DNA of 64,000 bases from the NCBI RefSeq assembly GCF_019924045.1, contig NZ_JAHXBN010000007.1:62001-126000 (forward strand), written 5' to 3'. This DNA is from Dyadobacter fermentans (lineage in GTDB: Bacteria; Bacteroidota; Bacteroidia; Cytophagales; Spirosomataceae). This document shows positions 34,522 through 44,084 of this stretch, in pieces. The notes beneath the pieces were generated by a model, which worked only from the letters and a program-made list of their open reading frames with translations, was not told the DNA's origin and did no database searches. Made by a program: the position numbers and the translations under genes. Position 1 is the stretch's first letter. Each line of letters starts with the position of its first letter.

Positions 34522-34659
34522 AAATGTGCTTACCCGACAGCCGACGGTTCGGGATATCGGCCTGGGCCCACAGCCGGTGTGCCGCTTCGTTTTTGACCCA
34601 TTTGAAGATGTGAAAGATTCGATCTGTCCAGGACGATAGCGAACACCGGAACAGGCATT

Positions 34660-35391
34660 TTATCTGTTTCGGCTCAATAATTTTCCTGTTACAAAATCAT
34701 CAAAAAACCGCGTCCGGTAAGCATCTCCAATCGGAATTTCATATTTGTCTATAAAGGCGGTATTGTTATCAAAAGATGTTACCTGGCTCATATTGATAAT
34801 GTATGACTTGCTCACGCGCGCAAACGTATTTTGCGGGAGCTGGTCGTAGATGGTTTTGATATTCATGGCGGTGATTACTTTCTGCGATACGGTCTGAATG
34901 ACTACATAATCCTTCAAGCCTTCTATAAAAAGGATATCATTGAACTGTATCTTGAAAATGCGTCTTTCGGCTTTTACGAAGAAGTAGCCGTCTGTGATCT
35001 GTTGTATGCTGTTCGCCGAAATGGAGCTCGATTTCAACAGGTCCAGGTAGTTGGATGCCTTATGAACGGCCTTGTGAAAACGCTCGATCCTGATCGGCTT
35101 AATCAGGTAATCCACTGCTTCCACCTCGTAACTATCCAAAGCATATTCCGCGTACGCCGTCGTGAAAATCACCAATGTCAGTGGCGGTACGGATTTGGCG
35201 AAATCGATGCCGTTCATTCCCGGCATTTGAATGTCCAGAAAGAGCAGATCCACCGCCTCGTCGGACAGGAACCTGGCTGCTGCATTCGCACTGGTGTAAG
35301 TACCCACCAGTTCCACGCCCGGCGTTTTACTTATCAGGGACGCAATGCCCTCTCTGGCCAAAGGCTCATCATCGACGACGATACATCTCAT
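34660..35391 (-). CDS. LytTR response regulator
   Basis: 243 residues. Receiver domain: DDE acidic pocket near residue 7, phospho-acceptor Asp53 in LFLDIQMPG, and Lys in LIKPI. A C-terminal LytTR DNA-binding domain starts near residue 140 (FFVKAERRIFKIQFNDILFIEG). It overlaps the kinase gene by 4 bp, so kinase and regulator form one unit. The TonB receptor and DUF4249 lipoprotein genes lie on the other side of the kinase and are probable targets. Confidence 0.93.
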   Translation of the reverse strand: MRCIVVDDEPLAREGIASLISKTPGVELVGTYTSANAAARFLSDEAVDLLFLDIQMPGMNGIDFAKSVPPLTLVIFTTAYAEYALDSYEVEAVDYLIKPIRIERFHKAVHKASNYLDLLKSSSISANSIQQITDGYFFVKAERRIFKIQFNDILFIEGLKDYVVIQTVSQKVITAMNIKTIYDQLPQNTFARVSKSYIINMSQVTSFDNNTAFIDKYEIPIGDAYRTRFFDDFVTGKLLSRNR

Positions 35392-36419
35392 AACTTTATG
35401 ATTAAGCTTAGCGAATAGGTTTTTGCGGAATCCTCCGCTTTCAAAAAGTGCCGACCGGGGTAAAGCAAGGATATCCTGCGTTTAACGTTTGTCAGTCCAA
35501 GGCCTCCGGGCCCTGGCAGCGTTGCTTGCAGCGGAGGTTTTGAGTTGATGCATTTGAAACTCAGTTCACCGTTATGTACGCCGAAATAGATATGAACCCA
35601 GGACCCGTTGTCGGCATCCAGGCTGTGTTTCACCGCATTCTCGACAAAGGTCATAAACAGCAGGGGAGCGACCTGAATACCGCTGAGCTGCCCTTCGTTT
35701 GAAATGGTAAATTCAAAATTGTCCCTCCTTATTTTCTCCATATTGAGCAGGTCGTGAATAAAGCGAATCTCGGAGGTTAACAATACCTTGGGCCTGGCGC
35801 TGTCGTATAATTGGTATCTCAAAAAATCGCTGAGCTTTTCGAGTACCTGGGATGCTTTTTCCGGGTCCTTTTGCGTAAGTACATTGACATTATTGAGCAT
35901 GTTGAACAGGAAATGGGGATTAATCTGGTTTTTGAGCTGTTCCAGTTCGGCGGATTGCGTCAGATGTTCCAGCTCGCTGATACGCTGGGAATCGATCAGC
36001 CAGCGCTGAAATAGCTTAATGGCCGAAGAGGCAGCAACCCACACCAGGGAGATGAATACATATTTCGCCACTCCCCAGTACGGCGTGGTGGAAAAGCCAT
36101 CGGCGTTGTAGTTGAAAAAGACCAGGGGATAGGCGATAGTTATAAATAACGCGATGGCCGCCACAAACCGGACGTGTTTGTTCTTGAAGAGAAAATGCGG
36201 GACCAGCAAATACATATTCGTGTACAGAAGGAACACGAAAAAAATGAAGAAACGCAGTTTTAACAGATCTTCGGAGGTGTCGCTGTGGCCTGGATCCATG
36301 CTCAGCACAAAAGTACCGAGCATGACTACCAGTGCCAGGTGCCGGTATATCCGGTACTTTCGCGCAATCAGCAATTCCATGTATGTATTGCGGGCTGAAA
36401 GTCCGCTGGCTGGTTCCAT
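35388..36419 (-). CDS. LytS-type sensor histidine kinase
   Basis: 343 residues from 36419; a start at 36380 (MELLIARKYR) would remove 13 poorly conserved residues. Four membrane spans (about 27-140), then a His_kinase domain with Gln-Ile-Asn-Pro-His-Phe-Leu-Phe (His169) and a compact ATPase domain (FVENAVKH, GGLGLTNVKRR). The input domain is only the membrane helices, so the signal is probably in or near the membrane. Diverges from the TonB receptor gene across a 237-bp gap. Confidence 0.9.
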   Translation of the reverse strand: MEPASGLSARNTYMELLIARKYRIYRHLALVVMLGTFVLSMDPGHSDTSEDLLKLRFFIFFVFLLYTNMYLLVPHFLFKNKHVRFVAAIALFITIAYPLVFFNYNADGFSTTPYWGVAKYVFISLVWVAASSAIKLFQRWLIDSQRISELEHLTQSAELEQLKNQINPHFLFNMLNNVNVLTQKDPEKASQVLEKLSDFLRYQLYDSARPKVLLTSEIRFIHDLLNMEKIRRDNFEFTISNEGQLSGIQVAPLLFMTFVENAVKHSLDADNGSWVHIYFGVHNGELSFKCINSKPPLQATLPGPGGLGLTNVKRRISLLYPGRHFLKAEDSAKTYSLSLIIKL

Positions 36420-36628
36420 CTGGTAGTCTTCACTTTTGCAACTCCAAGATAACGATCTAAATGCTGCGCAAATGCTGAATTATACAAACGGCTTGGTTTG
36501 TTATACCAACCCATCTCCCTGACTTCCATTGCCGCGAGGCGGGTTGGGGTTCTATAATGCCCTGCTCCTTTGGTATAAAAGTTAGGCTCCTTCCTATAAT
36601 TCGCAAATGCCCCTGAGGCATAGAAAAG

Positions 36629-36636
36629 TAGCTTTG
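36629..36636 (+). promoter_or_regulatory. -7 element (TAGCTTTG) for the receptor/DUF4249 pair
   Basis: Exact TAnnTTTG match 20 bp before the ATG at 36657, leaving a leader of about 14 bases. No clear -33 match. Confidence 0.45.
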
Positions 36637-36656
36637 TTCGACTTCAATCCTATTTT

Positions 36657-38969
36657 ATGAACAAACTACTCATCTTGGGCATGTTGCTTTTTGCCAGTTT
36701 AAGCAGCGTTGCCCAGAAAAGATATACAATTAGCGGCACCGTGACCGACAAAGCTACGGGTGAGTCGCTGATTGGCGCGACCGTCAGCGTGGAAGGCACT
36801 CATGAAGGGACGGTTACGAATGAATACGGCTTTTTTTCCATCTCCCTTCCCGCAGCCTCTTACACGATCTATGCGAGCTATATCGGATACACAAGGTATG
36901 CGGAAAAGCTGGTGCTCAATCAGGATTACAAATTAAAGGTAACATTGGCCGCCGAAGGCAGCACATTACAGGAGGTAGTCGTAAGTGATAAAGCCCAAAA
37001 CGAGGCGGTGACCTCGGCGCAGATGGGGCGGGAAAATCTGAATGTGAAACAATTGGCTTCGCTGCCGGTATTATTCGGTGAAAAAGATGTGATGAAAATC
37101 GTCCAGCTCTTGCCGGGCGTGAAAGCCGCCGGTGAAGGCAGCACCGGCTTTTATGTCAGGGGGGGCGCGGCCGACCAGAACCTGGTTCTGCTGGACGAGG
37201 CTATCGTGTATAACCCCTCACACTTGCTGAGTTTTTTCTCCGTCTTCAATTCAGATGCGATCAAGAACCTTACGCTGTACAAGGGCAACCAGCCGGCACA
37301 GTATGGCGGCCGTTTGTCGTCGGTCATGGATGTGAAAACGAATGACGGTAACGATCAGTCGTATCACGCAAGCGGCGGGATCGGCCTGATCGCCGCCCGG
37401 TTAAATGCGGAGGGCCCGATCGTAAAAGGCAAGGGGTCATTTTTAGTGAGTGCACGGCGTACCTATGCCGATGCGTTCCTTGGGCTGTCCGGGGATTCCA
37501 CGGTACGGAACAACCGGCTGTATTTCTACGATCTGAATGCCAAGTTTAATTACAAAATCACCGACAAGGACCGGATTTATCTTTCCGGCTATTATGGCAA
37601 AGATGTCCTGGCGTTTGGAGACGTTTTGGGCATCGACTGGGGCAATGCCACGGCAACCCTTCGATGGAATCATATTTTCAGCTCGAAACTATTTTCAAAC
37701 ACCACTCTTATTTACAGCGATTACCGGTATAAAGTCCACGTAAATACCGCCGGCGTAAACGGCAACATGTTGTCGTCTATCAAAGACTGGAACTTCAAGG
37801 AGGGGCTGGACTACTATCCATACAGTAACCATTCCCTGCATTTTGGATTCAATTCCATTCACCATACCATCACACCCGGAATTATTACCGCCAGCCCGGC
37901 CGTCCCGGACACGGCCAATTCACGAACGTGGGAAAATGCGGTTTACGTCAGCGACAGCTGGAAGGTAACAAGGGGGCTTAACATAGACGTCGGGCTGCGG
38001 TTGAGTGCTTTTGTGGTGCTGGGAGGCGATTCCAGGTTCTATACGCTCGATGACAACCGCCAAATCGTCGATACCCTTCAATTTCCGCCGAACCATGTAT
38101 TTAAGACCTATGTCAATTTTGAACCCAGGATATCTGCCAGCTACCAACTGGGCAATTCGTCATTCATTAAGGCGGCTTACGCGAGAAACGCACAGTACCT
38201 GCATCTGTATTCCAATTTCATTACGAGCAATCCGATCGACAAATGGGTGGCCACGAATAACATTATCAAGCCGACGGTCGCCGATCAGGTATCGCTCGGC
38301 TTCTTCCGGAATCTGAAAGAAAACACTTACGAATCCAGTGTGGAAGCGTATTACAAGGCGATGCATAATGTGGCCGATTACAAAGACAATGCCCGGATTT
38401 TGAACAGCAATGAACCGATTGAGCCCCAGCTTTTATTCGGGCGGGGGCGTGCGTATGGTATTGAATTCAGTGTGAAAAAGAACGAAGGACGGTTAACGGG
38501 CTGGTTGTCTTACACGTTATCGCGAACAGAACTTCGGATCGACAGCGTAAACGACAACAAATGGTATCCCGCGACTCAGGACCGTACCCATGACCTGTCC
38601 GTCGTGGGCATGTATAAATTATCGAAGAAATGGACTTTGTCGGCCGATTTCGTTTACTATACCGGTAATGCCGCTACCTTCCCGAGCGGCAAATATGAGG
38701 TCGACGATCAGGCAATACCATACTACACGGGCCGAAATGAATACAGAAGACCGGCCTATCACAGACTGGACGTGGGTGCTGTTCTCAAATTAAAGGAACG
38801 TAAGCGTTTCTCTTCCGAACTTGCTTTCAGCATTTACAACGCCTATGGAAGGCAGAACCCCTACGTTATCACTTTCCAGACCGACCCCGACGATCCAACC
38901 AAGACCCAGGCGCTCCAGACCTCATTATTCCGATGGGTACCTTCTATTTCCTACAATTTCAAATTTTAG
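36657..38969 (+). CDS. TonB-dependent receptor with carboxypeptidase-like N-terminal domain
   Basis: 770 residues. Signal peptide to about residue 19 (SSVAQ), carboxypeptidase-D-like domain (about 22-105, GATVSVEGTHEGTVTNEYGFF), plug (VKAAGEGSTGFYVRGGAADQN, about 155-230) and a barrel ending in aromatic NFKF. Too short for SusC. This receptor type is always found beside DUF4249 lipoproteins, as here (4 bp downstream). Substrate is unknown; metal chelates, peptides or sugars are all possible. Confidence 0.93.
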   Translation: MNKLLILGMLLFASLSSVAQKRYTISGTVTDKATGESLIGATVSVEGTHEGTVTNEYGFFSISLPAASYTIYASYIGYTRYAEKLVLNQDYKLKVTLAAEGSTLQEVVVSDKAQNEAVTSAQMGRENLNVKQLASLPVLFGEKDVMKIVQLLPGVKAAGEGSTGFYVRGGAADQNLVLLDEAIVYNPSHLLSFFSVFNSDAIKNLTLYKGNQPAQYGGRLSSVMDVKTNDGNDQSYHASGGIGLIAARLNAEGPIVKGKGSFLVSARRTYADAFLGLSGDSTVRNNRLYFYDLNAKFNYKITDKDRIYLSGYYGKDVLAFGDVLGIDWGNATATLRWNHIFSSKLFSNTTLIYSDYRYKVHVNTAGVNGNMLSSIKDWNFKEGLDYYPYSNHSLHFGFNSIHHTITPGIITASPAVPDTANSRTWENAVYVSDSWKVTRGLNIDVGLRLSAFVVLGGDSRFYTLDDNRQIVDTLQFPPNHVFKTYVNFEPRISASYQLGNSSFIKAAYARNAQYLHLYSNFITSNPIDKWVATNNIIKPTVADQVSLGFFRNLKENTYESSVEAYYKAMHNVADYKDNARILNSNEPIEPQLLFGRGRAYGIEFSVKKNEGRLTGWLSYTLSRTELRIDSVNDNKWYPATQDRTHDLSVVGMYKLSKKWTLSADFVYYTGNAATFPSGKYEVDDQAIPYYTGRNEYRRPAYHRLDVGAVLKLKERKRFSSELAFSIYNAYGRQNPYVITFQTDPDDPTKTQALQTSLFRWVPSISYNFKF

Positions 38970-38973
38970 TAAG

Positions 38974-39747
38974 ATGAAAACATCGGTTTGGATGCTCGCA
39001 TTTTGCGCAACCGCTTTTTATTCCTGTCAAAAAGTGATTGAGGTCGAACTCAATCCGTCGTCTCCCAGGTATGTCATCACGGGTAATGTCACAGACCGGC
39101 CCGGCCCGTATGAGGTAAAAATAACAAGCTCCATCAACTTTGATCAGGATAACAATTTCCCCGTCGTAAGTGGTGCCAAAGTCTGCATTACGGATCAGAA
39201 CGTCGGATTGACGGATACGTTGACAGAGGTGGCCCCGGGCCGGTACCTGACGCACGTTTTAGTGGGCGCTCCCAGGCACACCTACAAACTGGTGGTTACG
39301 CTGGGAAATGAAATGTTTTCCGCCGTTTCTACAATGCCGGCACCCATTGCACTGGACAGCCTGTATACGCAGCCGGCTACATTCGGGGATGGCACCGATG
39401 TTGTCGCTTTATATAACGATCCCGCCGTGCGGAGAAACTTTTACCACCTTGTACTTGCTGTTCAGGACCGGCCGTCGCAAGAGATATACCTGCACAACGA
39501 CAAAATCAACAACGGGGCAAGAGTGACGCACGTTTTAAATAATGACGCAGACATCAGAACGGGCGATATCATTACGGTGGAGCTGCAATGCATCGATACC
39601 GACGTGTATGACTTTTACTACTCCCTGGACGAGGCTTTGAAGCAAAATTCAGCGGTGATATCCAATCCGAAAACAAATATACGCGGGGGGGCTATGGGCT
39701 ATTTCTCAGCACACACCACCAGGACAACAAGCTTTGCGTACCGGTAG
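38974..39747 (+). CDS. DUF4249 domain lipoprotein
   Basis: 257 residues from the ATG at 38974, the first start after the receptor stop; the open frame continues upstream only as a shadow inside the receptor gene. Lipobox cysteine in CATAFYSCQKV (residue 17). An Ig-like first domain (VIEVELNPSSPRYVITGNVTD...) and a GYFSAHTT end, both normal for DUF4249. It probably serves as the surface partner of the upstream receptor, similar to how SusD serves SusC; this is family knowledge, not proven here. Confidence 0.85.
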   Translation: MKTSVWMLAFCATAFYSCQKVIEVELNPSSPRYVITGNVTDRPGPYEVKITSSINFDQDNNFPVVSGAKVCITDQNVGLTDTLTEVAPGRYLTHVLVGAPRHTYKLVVTLGNEMFSAVSTMPAPIALDSLYTQPATFGDGTDVVALYNDPAVRRNFYHLVLAVQDRPSQEIYLHNDKINNGARVTHVLNNDADIRTGDIITVELQCIDTDVYDFYYSLDEALKQNSAVISNPKTNIRGGAMGYFSAHTTRTTSFAYR

Positions 39748-39849
39748 GAATCCTTGCAAAGCAATGATGTACACGTGTATGGAAAGCTTGCCCGTTTTCT
39801 CTACCTTGTCATTTTGAGGGTATTCGGTTACAAAATCGTCGAAGTATAA

Positions 39850-40746
39850 ATGAGCAAGGGCATGACCAGCAGAAATGACGGGCAAATGATGGAATTGATC
39901 CTTACTGTTGCCCGAAACAATCCCTGGATTCGGGCGGTAATACAGGATGGGTCGCGCTCGAACCCCTCTGTATCCGGAGACATCTTCCAGGATTTTGATA
40001 TTATCTACATCGTAAAAAATTTGCGTCCTTTTACCAAAGACCATCGTTGGGTGGATGTGTTTGGCGAGCGTATGATTATGCAGATGCCCGAGGCTATGGA
40101 ATTATACCCCCCTGACGAAAGTATGAAAGGTGGCTTCTCGTACCTGCTGCAATTCATGGACGGCAATCGCATCGATCTGACGCTGGTGCCGGTGAAGCAT
40201 TCCAAACGATTTACAGAAGACAGCCTTTGCAAGCTATTGCTCGATAAGGATGGTTTGTTTGAGGCAACACCTCTTCCCCCGGCCAGCGAGCGTGACTATC
40301 TGGTGAAAGCGCCCACGGCCCGGTCGTTTACCGATTGCTGTAATGAGTTTTGGTACACCAATTCCGGTCTGGCAAAAGGATTGTGGCGCAAGGAAATGGT
40401 GTTGGTGAAAGAACTTTACCACAAGGTCATTCACGAAGCACTCATGCAAATGATTGACTGGTATATAGAAAGCCGTCACGGTGCGGTAAATGTCGGTAAG
40501 TTCGGCAAATACTACGAACGTTACCTGGAACCGGAGATCTATGCGCAATTTCTGGCTACGTATGCATCGGCGGATTGGGAGGAAAACTGGCGTTGTGTGT
40601 ATGCGACGATCGACTTGTTCAGGAATGTAGCCTCGCTGGTGGCAGATAAGCACGGATATGCTTATCTGATGGAGGAAGATGCCCGTGTTACGGCATTTTT
40701 GAGGCACGTCGAGCAGCTGCCCCCAGGGGCGATCAGGATATATTGA
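39850..40746 (+). CDS. aadE: Aminoglycoside 6-adenylyltransferase, ANT(6) family
   Basis: 298 residues, collinear with ANT(6)-I/AadE from end to end. Nucleotidyltransferase core: GSR (34-36) and the metal pair DFD (48-50). Conserved blocks include QFMDGNRIDLTLVPV, SLCKLLLDKD, KAPTARSFTDCCNEFW and GKFGKYYERYLEPE. It would transfer AMP from ATP to position 6 of streptomycin. There is no mobile element nearby and base composition fits neighbours, so it looks like a native chromosomal gene rather than a recent resistance cassette. Whether it confers resistance is not shown by sequence. Confidence 0.9.
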   Translation: MSKGMTSRNDGQMMELILTVARNNPWIRAVIQDGSRSNPSVSGDIFQDFDIIYIVKNLRPFTKDHRWVDVFGERMIMQMPEAMELYPPDESMKGGFSYLLQFMDGNRIDLTLVPVKHSKRFTEDSLCKLLLDKDGLFEATPLPPASERDYLVKAPTARSFTDCCNEFWYTNSGLAKGLWRKEMVLVKELYHKVIHEALMQMIDWYIESRHGAVNVGKFGKYYERYLEPEIYAQFLATYASADWEENWRCVYATIDLFRNVASLVADKHGYAYLMEEDARVTAFLRHVEQLPPGAIRIY

Positions 40747-40924
40747 ATGCAAGCCATCGCGCAGTGGGCAAATTTTGCACAGGTTTACTGTAACGCGTGC
40801 ATTTCACGAGCGGGATATTCCAATGCATCCGTATTTGAATAATACGGATGATTAAATAACAAATGTCAAGCGCCGGGGACCCGGAAGTCTTGAATTTTGT
40901 CCCAAACAATCAGAAAGATTAACA

Positions 40925-41938
40925 ATGGGACAAAGGAATTTAGCGCTGGTTTCCGGCGCAAACGGACATCTGGGCAACAACCTGGTTCGACTGTTGGTAT
41001 CGAAGGGCATCCCGGTGAGGGCTTCGATACGCAATATTGAAAACAAAGCCTCGCTTTCGGGGGTGGATTGTGAAGTAGTTCAAGCGGATATTACCGATAA
41101 AGCCTCGCTTCTAAAAGCACTCGAGGGTGTGGAGGTGTTTTACGCGGTAGGCGCGGCATTTAAGCTTTGGGCAAGAGATCCGCAAAAGGAGATCTACGAT
41201 GTAAATCTGAACGGTACGCGCAACATGATTGAAGCCGCGGCTGAAATGGGGGTCAAACGAATCGTGTATGTAAGCTCGGTCGCCGCACTTAATTATTCGA
41301 AACTTCCCACGAAGGAGAGCTACGGTTATAATCCCGAAAGACGAGACATGTATTATAACTCAAAAAATGACGGCGAACAGCTGGCATTTCGGTTGGCCGA
41401 CGAGCTTGGCGTTGAGTTAGTAGCCGTATTGCCCTCGGCGATGATAGGAGGGGACGCTACGCTTCCGTTAAATGTTTCTTACGGCGTTTTGAAATTGATC
41501 CTGAACAAGCAGATTCCTGTCGACACCCAAATCACCTTGAACTGGATCGATGTCAGGGATGTGGCCCAAGGGTGTTACCTGGCTGCCCAAAAGGGCCTTT
41601 CGGGGGAACGCTATATCCTGGCCAACGAGCAGTGTATGAGCATTACCCAAACAACCCGGTTGGCCAGCAGCCTTTACCCCGAACTGAATTTGAAAGTGCC
41701 GGGAGCCTTGCCCGGATTTATGCTGCTGGGCCTGGCGGCAATGATGGAATTGTCGGCGAAGTTCTCAGGAAAGGCACCCCTGCTGACCCGAAAGGACATA
41801 AAGATATTCTCGGGACTGCAGCAAAATTTCGATATTGAAAAAGCGCGAACGGAACTTGGTTTTAATCCCGGCAGACCTGAACAAGCCGTTACATCGGCAC
41901 TGGCCTACCTGATGGAACATCAGAACCTGCTTCAATAG
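40925..41938 (+). CDS. NAD(P)-dependent epimerase / dihydroflavonol-reductase-like extended SDR
   Basis: 337 residues. Extended-SDR Rossmann fold with SGANGHLGNNLVR, the serine segment VSSVAAL and YYNSKNDGE (Tyr and Lys). Overall it resembles dihydroflavonol-4-reductase-like and 3-beta-HSD-like proteins that reduce hydroxy-ketones or act on sterol-like compounds. A Crp-type gene follows 38 bp downstream on the same strand and may control it. Substrate unknown. Confidence 0.87.
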   Translation: MGQRNLALVSGANGHLGNNLVRLLVSKGIPVRASIRNIENKASLSGVDCEVVQADITDKASLLKALEGVEVFYAVGAAFKLWARDPQKEIYDVNLNGTRNMIEAAAEMGVKRIVYVSSVAALNYSKLPTKESYGYNPERRDMYYNSKNDGEQLAFRLADELGVELVAVLPSAMIGGDATLPLNVSYGVLKLILNKQIPVDTQITLNWIDVRDVAQGCYLAAQKGLSGERYILANEQCMSITQTTRLASSLYPELNLKVPGALPGFMLLGLAAMMELSAKFSGKAPLLTRKDIKIFSGLQQNFDIEKARTELGFNPGRPEQAVTSALAYLMEHQNLLQ

Positions 41939-41976
41939 TTTTGCTTATATTGAATGCCTCGATCAAGCGACGGTCA

Positions 41977-42579
41977 ATGCACAACAAACTCATCGATTTT
42001 ATCAGGCAAGACCACGCTCTTCCGGAACCAGAAGCAATGCTGATCCGGAAGGCGTTTGACCCTGTGCTTTTTCCGAAGAACCGGGTCATTGAGGAGCAAG
42101 GGGCGGTTCCTAAATACTTGTATTACATCGTTTCCGGCTTCTTGCGCCTCTTCCACTATAATGAGAACGGGGACGAAGTGACGACACACATTAACTGCCC
42201 GCCCGGTTTTTTTACGTCCTATGGCCATTTTATTACCCAAACCATCTCGGGCGAAAATGTTGAATGCATTACGGAATGCGAACTCCTGAGAATTACGAAA
42301 CCGGCACTGGACCAACTGATCGCTTCCAGCCCCGCCATGAAGGATTTCAGCATATCCGTCTTTCAGCACTCCATTACTTATAATGAAAATCGGTCAAAGG
42401 AACTTGCCACGCTCAACGCCGAGCAACGGTACCGCAAGCTGATCGGCTCGCATCCGGAAATACTGCACAATGTGCCGGTCCAATACATCGCATCTTTCCT
42501 GGGTATGAAGCCCGAAAGTTTGAGCCGGATCCGACGGAAAGTCGCGCTCGAAAACTTCCCCCAGGGTAATGCATGCTAA
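41977..42579 (+). CDS. Crp/Fnr family transcriptional regulator
   Basis: 200 residues from the ATG at 41977; the longer frame from a TTG at 41941 is less likely. A cNMP-binding-like beta roll (about 20-130; PKNRVIEEQGAVPKYLYYIVSG) is followed by a short HTH with LGMKPESLSRIRRK (about 170-185). No FNR cysteine cluster and no clear cAMP arginine, so the ligand is unknown. Many members of this phylum-specific group control neighbouring small-molecule genes. Confidence 0.9.
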   Translation: MHNKLIDFIRQDHALPEPEAMLIRKAFDPVLFPKNRVIEEQGAVPKYLYYIVSGFLRLFHYNENGDEVTTHINCPPGFFTSYGHFITQTISGENVECITECELLRITKPALDQLIASSPAMKDFSISVFQHSITYNENRSKELATLNAEQRYRKLIGSHPEILHNVPVQYIASFLGMKPESLSRIRRKVALENFPQGNAC

Positions 42580-42707
42580 GTTTACGCAGCTTTGTGCATC
42601 AAAGACTTGGAGAGTTCGGTTGAAGAGTGGATTCATATCGCTCACTTGACGTGGGGTATGGTTTATCCGTGAATAAGCTTGCAATTTAATGGAAGCCTTC
42701 AAAATGA

Positions 42708-43118
42708 TTATAAGCGCCTTTCTGTCTCGTTGATTTCGAGATCATTGATACTCGCATACCGTTTTGCCATCAGGCCATTTTCATCGAATTCCCAGTTTTC
42801 GTTACCGTAAGCTCTGAACCATTTGCCTTCTTTGTCCCTGTACTCATATTCAAACCTCACAGCAATTCTGTTGTCAGTATGCGCCCAGTATTCTTTTTTG
42901 AGCTTATAGTTTAATTCCTTTTCCCATTTTTGGGTCAAAAATTTTACAATTTCGTCCCGGCCATTAACAAATACATTTCTATTTCGCCATTCACTGTCGA
43001 TGGTGTAAGCCATTGATACTTTTTCCGGGTTTTGGCTGTTCCAGGCATCTTCCGCCAACTGGATCTTTTGTAGTGCCGTTTCTAATGTGAACGGAGGCAA
43101 AGGAAGTTTCTGTTCCAT
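42708..43118 (-). CDS. DUF1348 / SnoaL-like protein
   Basis: 136 residues, full length for the DUF1348 branch of the NTF2 fold, with the conserved [38 protein letters not shown] and [20 protein letters not shown] blocks. Function unknown. It lies 24 bp downstream of a TetR gene on the same strand and is probably a target of that regulator. In other bacteria DUF1348 genes often sit in TetR-controlled detoxification pairs. Confidence 0.87.
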   Translation of the reverse strand: MEQKLPLPPFTLETALQKIQLAEDAWNSQNPEKVSMAYTIDSEWRNRNVFVNGRDEIVKFLTQKWEKELNYKLKKEYWAHTDNRIAVRFEYEYRDKEGKWFRAYGNENWEFDENGLMAKRYASINDLEINETERRL

Positions 43119-43142
43119 GTTTTTTATGAATTACGGTGGACA

Positions 43143-43667
43143 TTATATTAAACTATCTACAATTTCTTTTGATTTATAGACCAACTCATTTGATTTAAAT
43201 AGTTGACTTTCGATGATTGAGCTTTCAAATAATAAATATATGTGGTCGGACAGCGACTCGCTTATATCTTCGTTTTTGAAAAATTTTCTCAGATCTTTCT
43301 TGTGTGCTTGTATAAGGGAGAGTATTGAAGCCTGATCTTGTGATATTTCCGATAAAATATTCAGGAAACTGCATCCCCGGAAATCTTCCTTTTCATTCAT
43401 GTAAATGATGAAGTCAAATGCAGCTAACAGGCGTTGCTTAGTTCCTGTCGATTTTGAACAAAATGTGTTCAGTTCATAAAACCAATATTCATGTCTCGCA
43501 CTCAGGAACGCAATGCAAAGATCATCCTTCGACTTAAAGTGACTATAAAAACTTGCTTTGGCTACTGCGGCTTCACTAATGATCTGATTAATACCTGTGC
43601 TATTGTAGCCCTGCTGATGAAACAAGCCCGATGCTGTCTCAAGTATTCTTTCTTTCGGTGAGCTCAT
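43143..43667 (-). CDS. TetR family transcriptional regulator
   Basis: 174 residues from the ATG at 43667 (MSSPKERILETASGLF). The frame stays open upstream to 43937, but that part does not belong to the TetR family. HTH: TGINQIISEAAVAKASFYSHFKSKDDL (about 28-55). It is followed by the DUF1348 gene. A strong palindrome lies 41 bp upstream, right for autorepression. Confidence 0.9.
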   Translation of the reverse strand: MSSPKERILETASGLFHQQGYNSTGINQIISEAAVAKASFYSHFKSKDDLCIAFLSARHEYWFYELNTFCSKSTGTKQRLLAAFDFIIYMNEKEDFRGCSFLNILSEISQDQASILSLIQAHKKDLRKFFKNEDISESLSDHIYLLFESSIIESQLFKSNELVYKSKEIVDSLI

Positions 43668-43707
43668 GTTCGTTGTTATTGCGATACAAATGTATACAGT
43701 TAAAATT

Positions 43708-43725
43708 AGACAGACAAGTCTGTCT
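43708..43725. promoter_or_regulatory. TetR operator candidate (AGACAGAC-AA-GTCTGTCT)
   Basis: Perfect 8-2-8 inverted repeat upstream of the TetR gene. TetR repressors often bind AGAC-type palindromes of this size, so TetR control of the TetR-DUF1348 unit is likely. Confidence 0.6.
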
Positions 43726-43769
43726 GTTATTTTTTTAAATTTAGTTGTCCTACTTGAAGGCAAGCAAAG

Positions 43770-43937
43770 CTCGATCTTATTTTTATTCAAAAATTCAAAA
43801 TGGGACGTGCTATGCTGGTAAGGTAAGAAGTTGATGGTGGGCACGCCCGTACTCGTAGCCTTGGCTTCCAACACCAACGTACTTCGTCGCGTCCAGATGA
43901 GAAATTCGCTCAATCGATAAGATTTACCTATGTGCAT
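43770..43937 (-). pseudogene. Possible 5' fragment of a bestrophin-like channel gene
   Basis: Minus strand from the ATG at 43937 reads MHIGKSYRLSEFLIWTRR, then GVPTINFLPYQH. From memory, Bacteroidota bestrophins begin with such a K-x-Y-x-x-x-E-F-x-x-W-T-R-R helix and a V-P-T element. The transmembrane helices that should follow are missing, and the frame runs on into the TetR gene. The rest of the 43668-44084 interval holds only the TetR operator. Confidence 0.3.
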
Positions 43938-44084
43938 CGTGTTTTACAGTTGTTTTGCCGGGGCAGGATTTTTGGACCTTATCATGGGCATACTTTTTTA
44001 AAACAATGGCGAGCTGTTGTTTTGAAAAAATGTCGCTTCAATGGCACATTGATTTCAACCATTCATAATCAATCGCGTGGCTCT

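Noticed and set aside
38821..38973. Upstream extension of the DUF4249 frame
   Set aside because: It lies inside the 3' end of the receptor gene in another frame. The lipoprotein signal begins at 38974.
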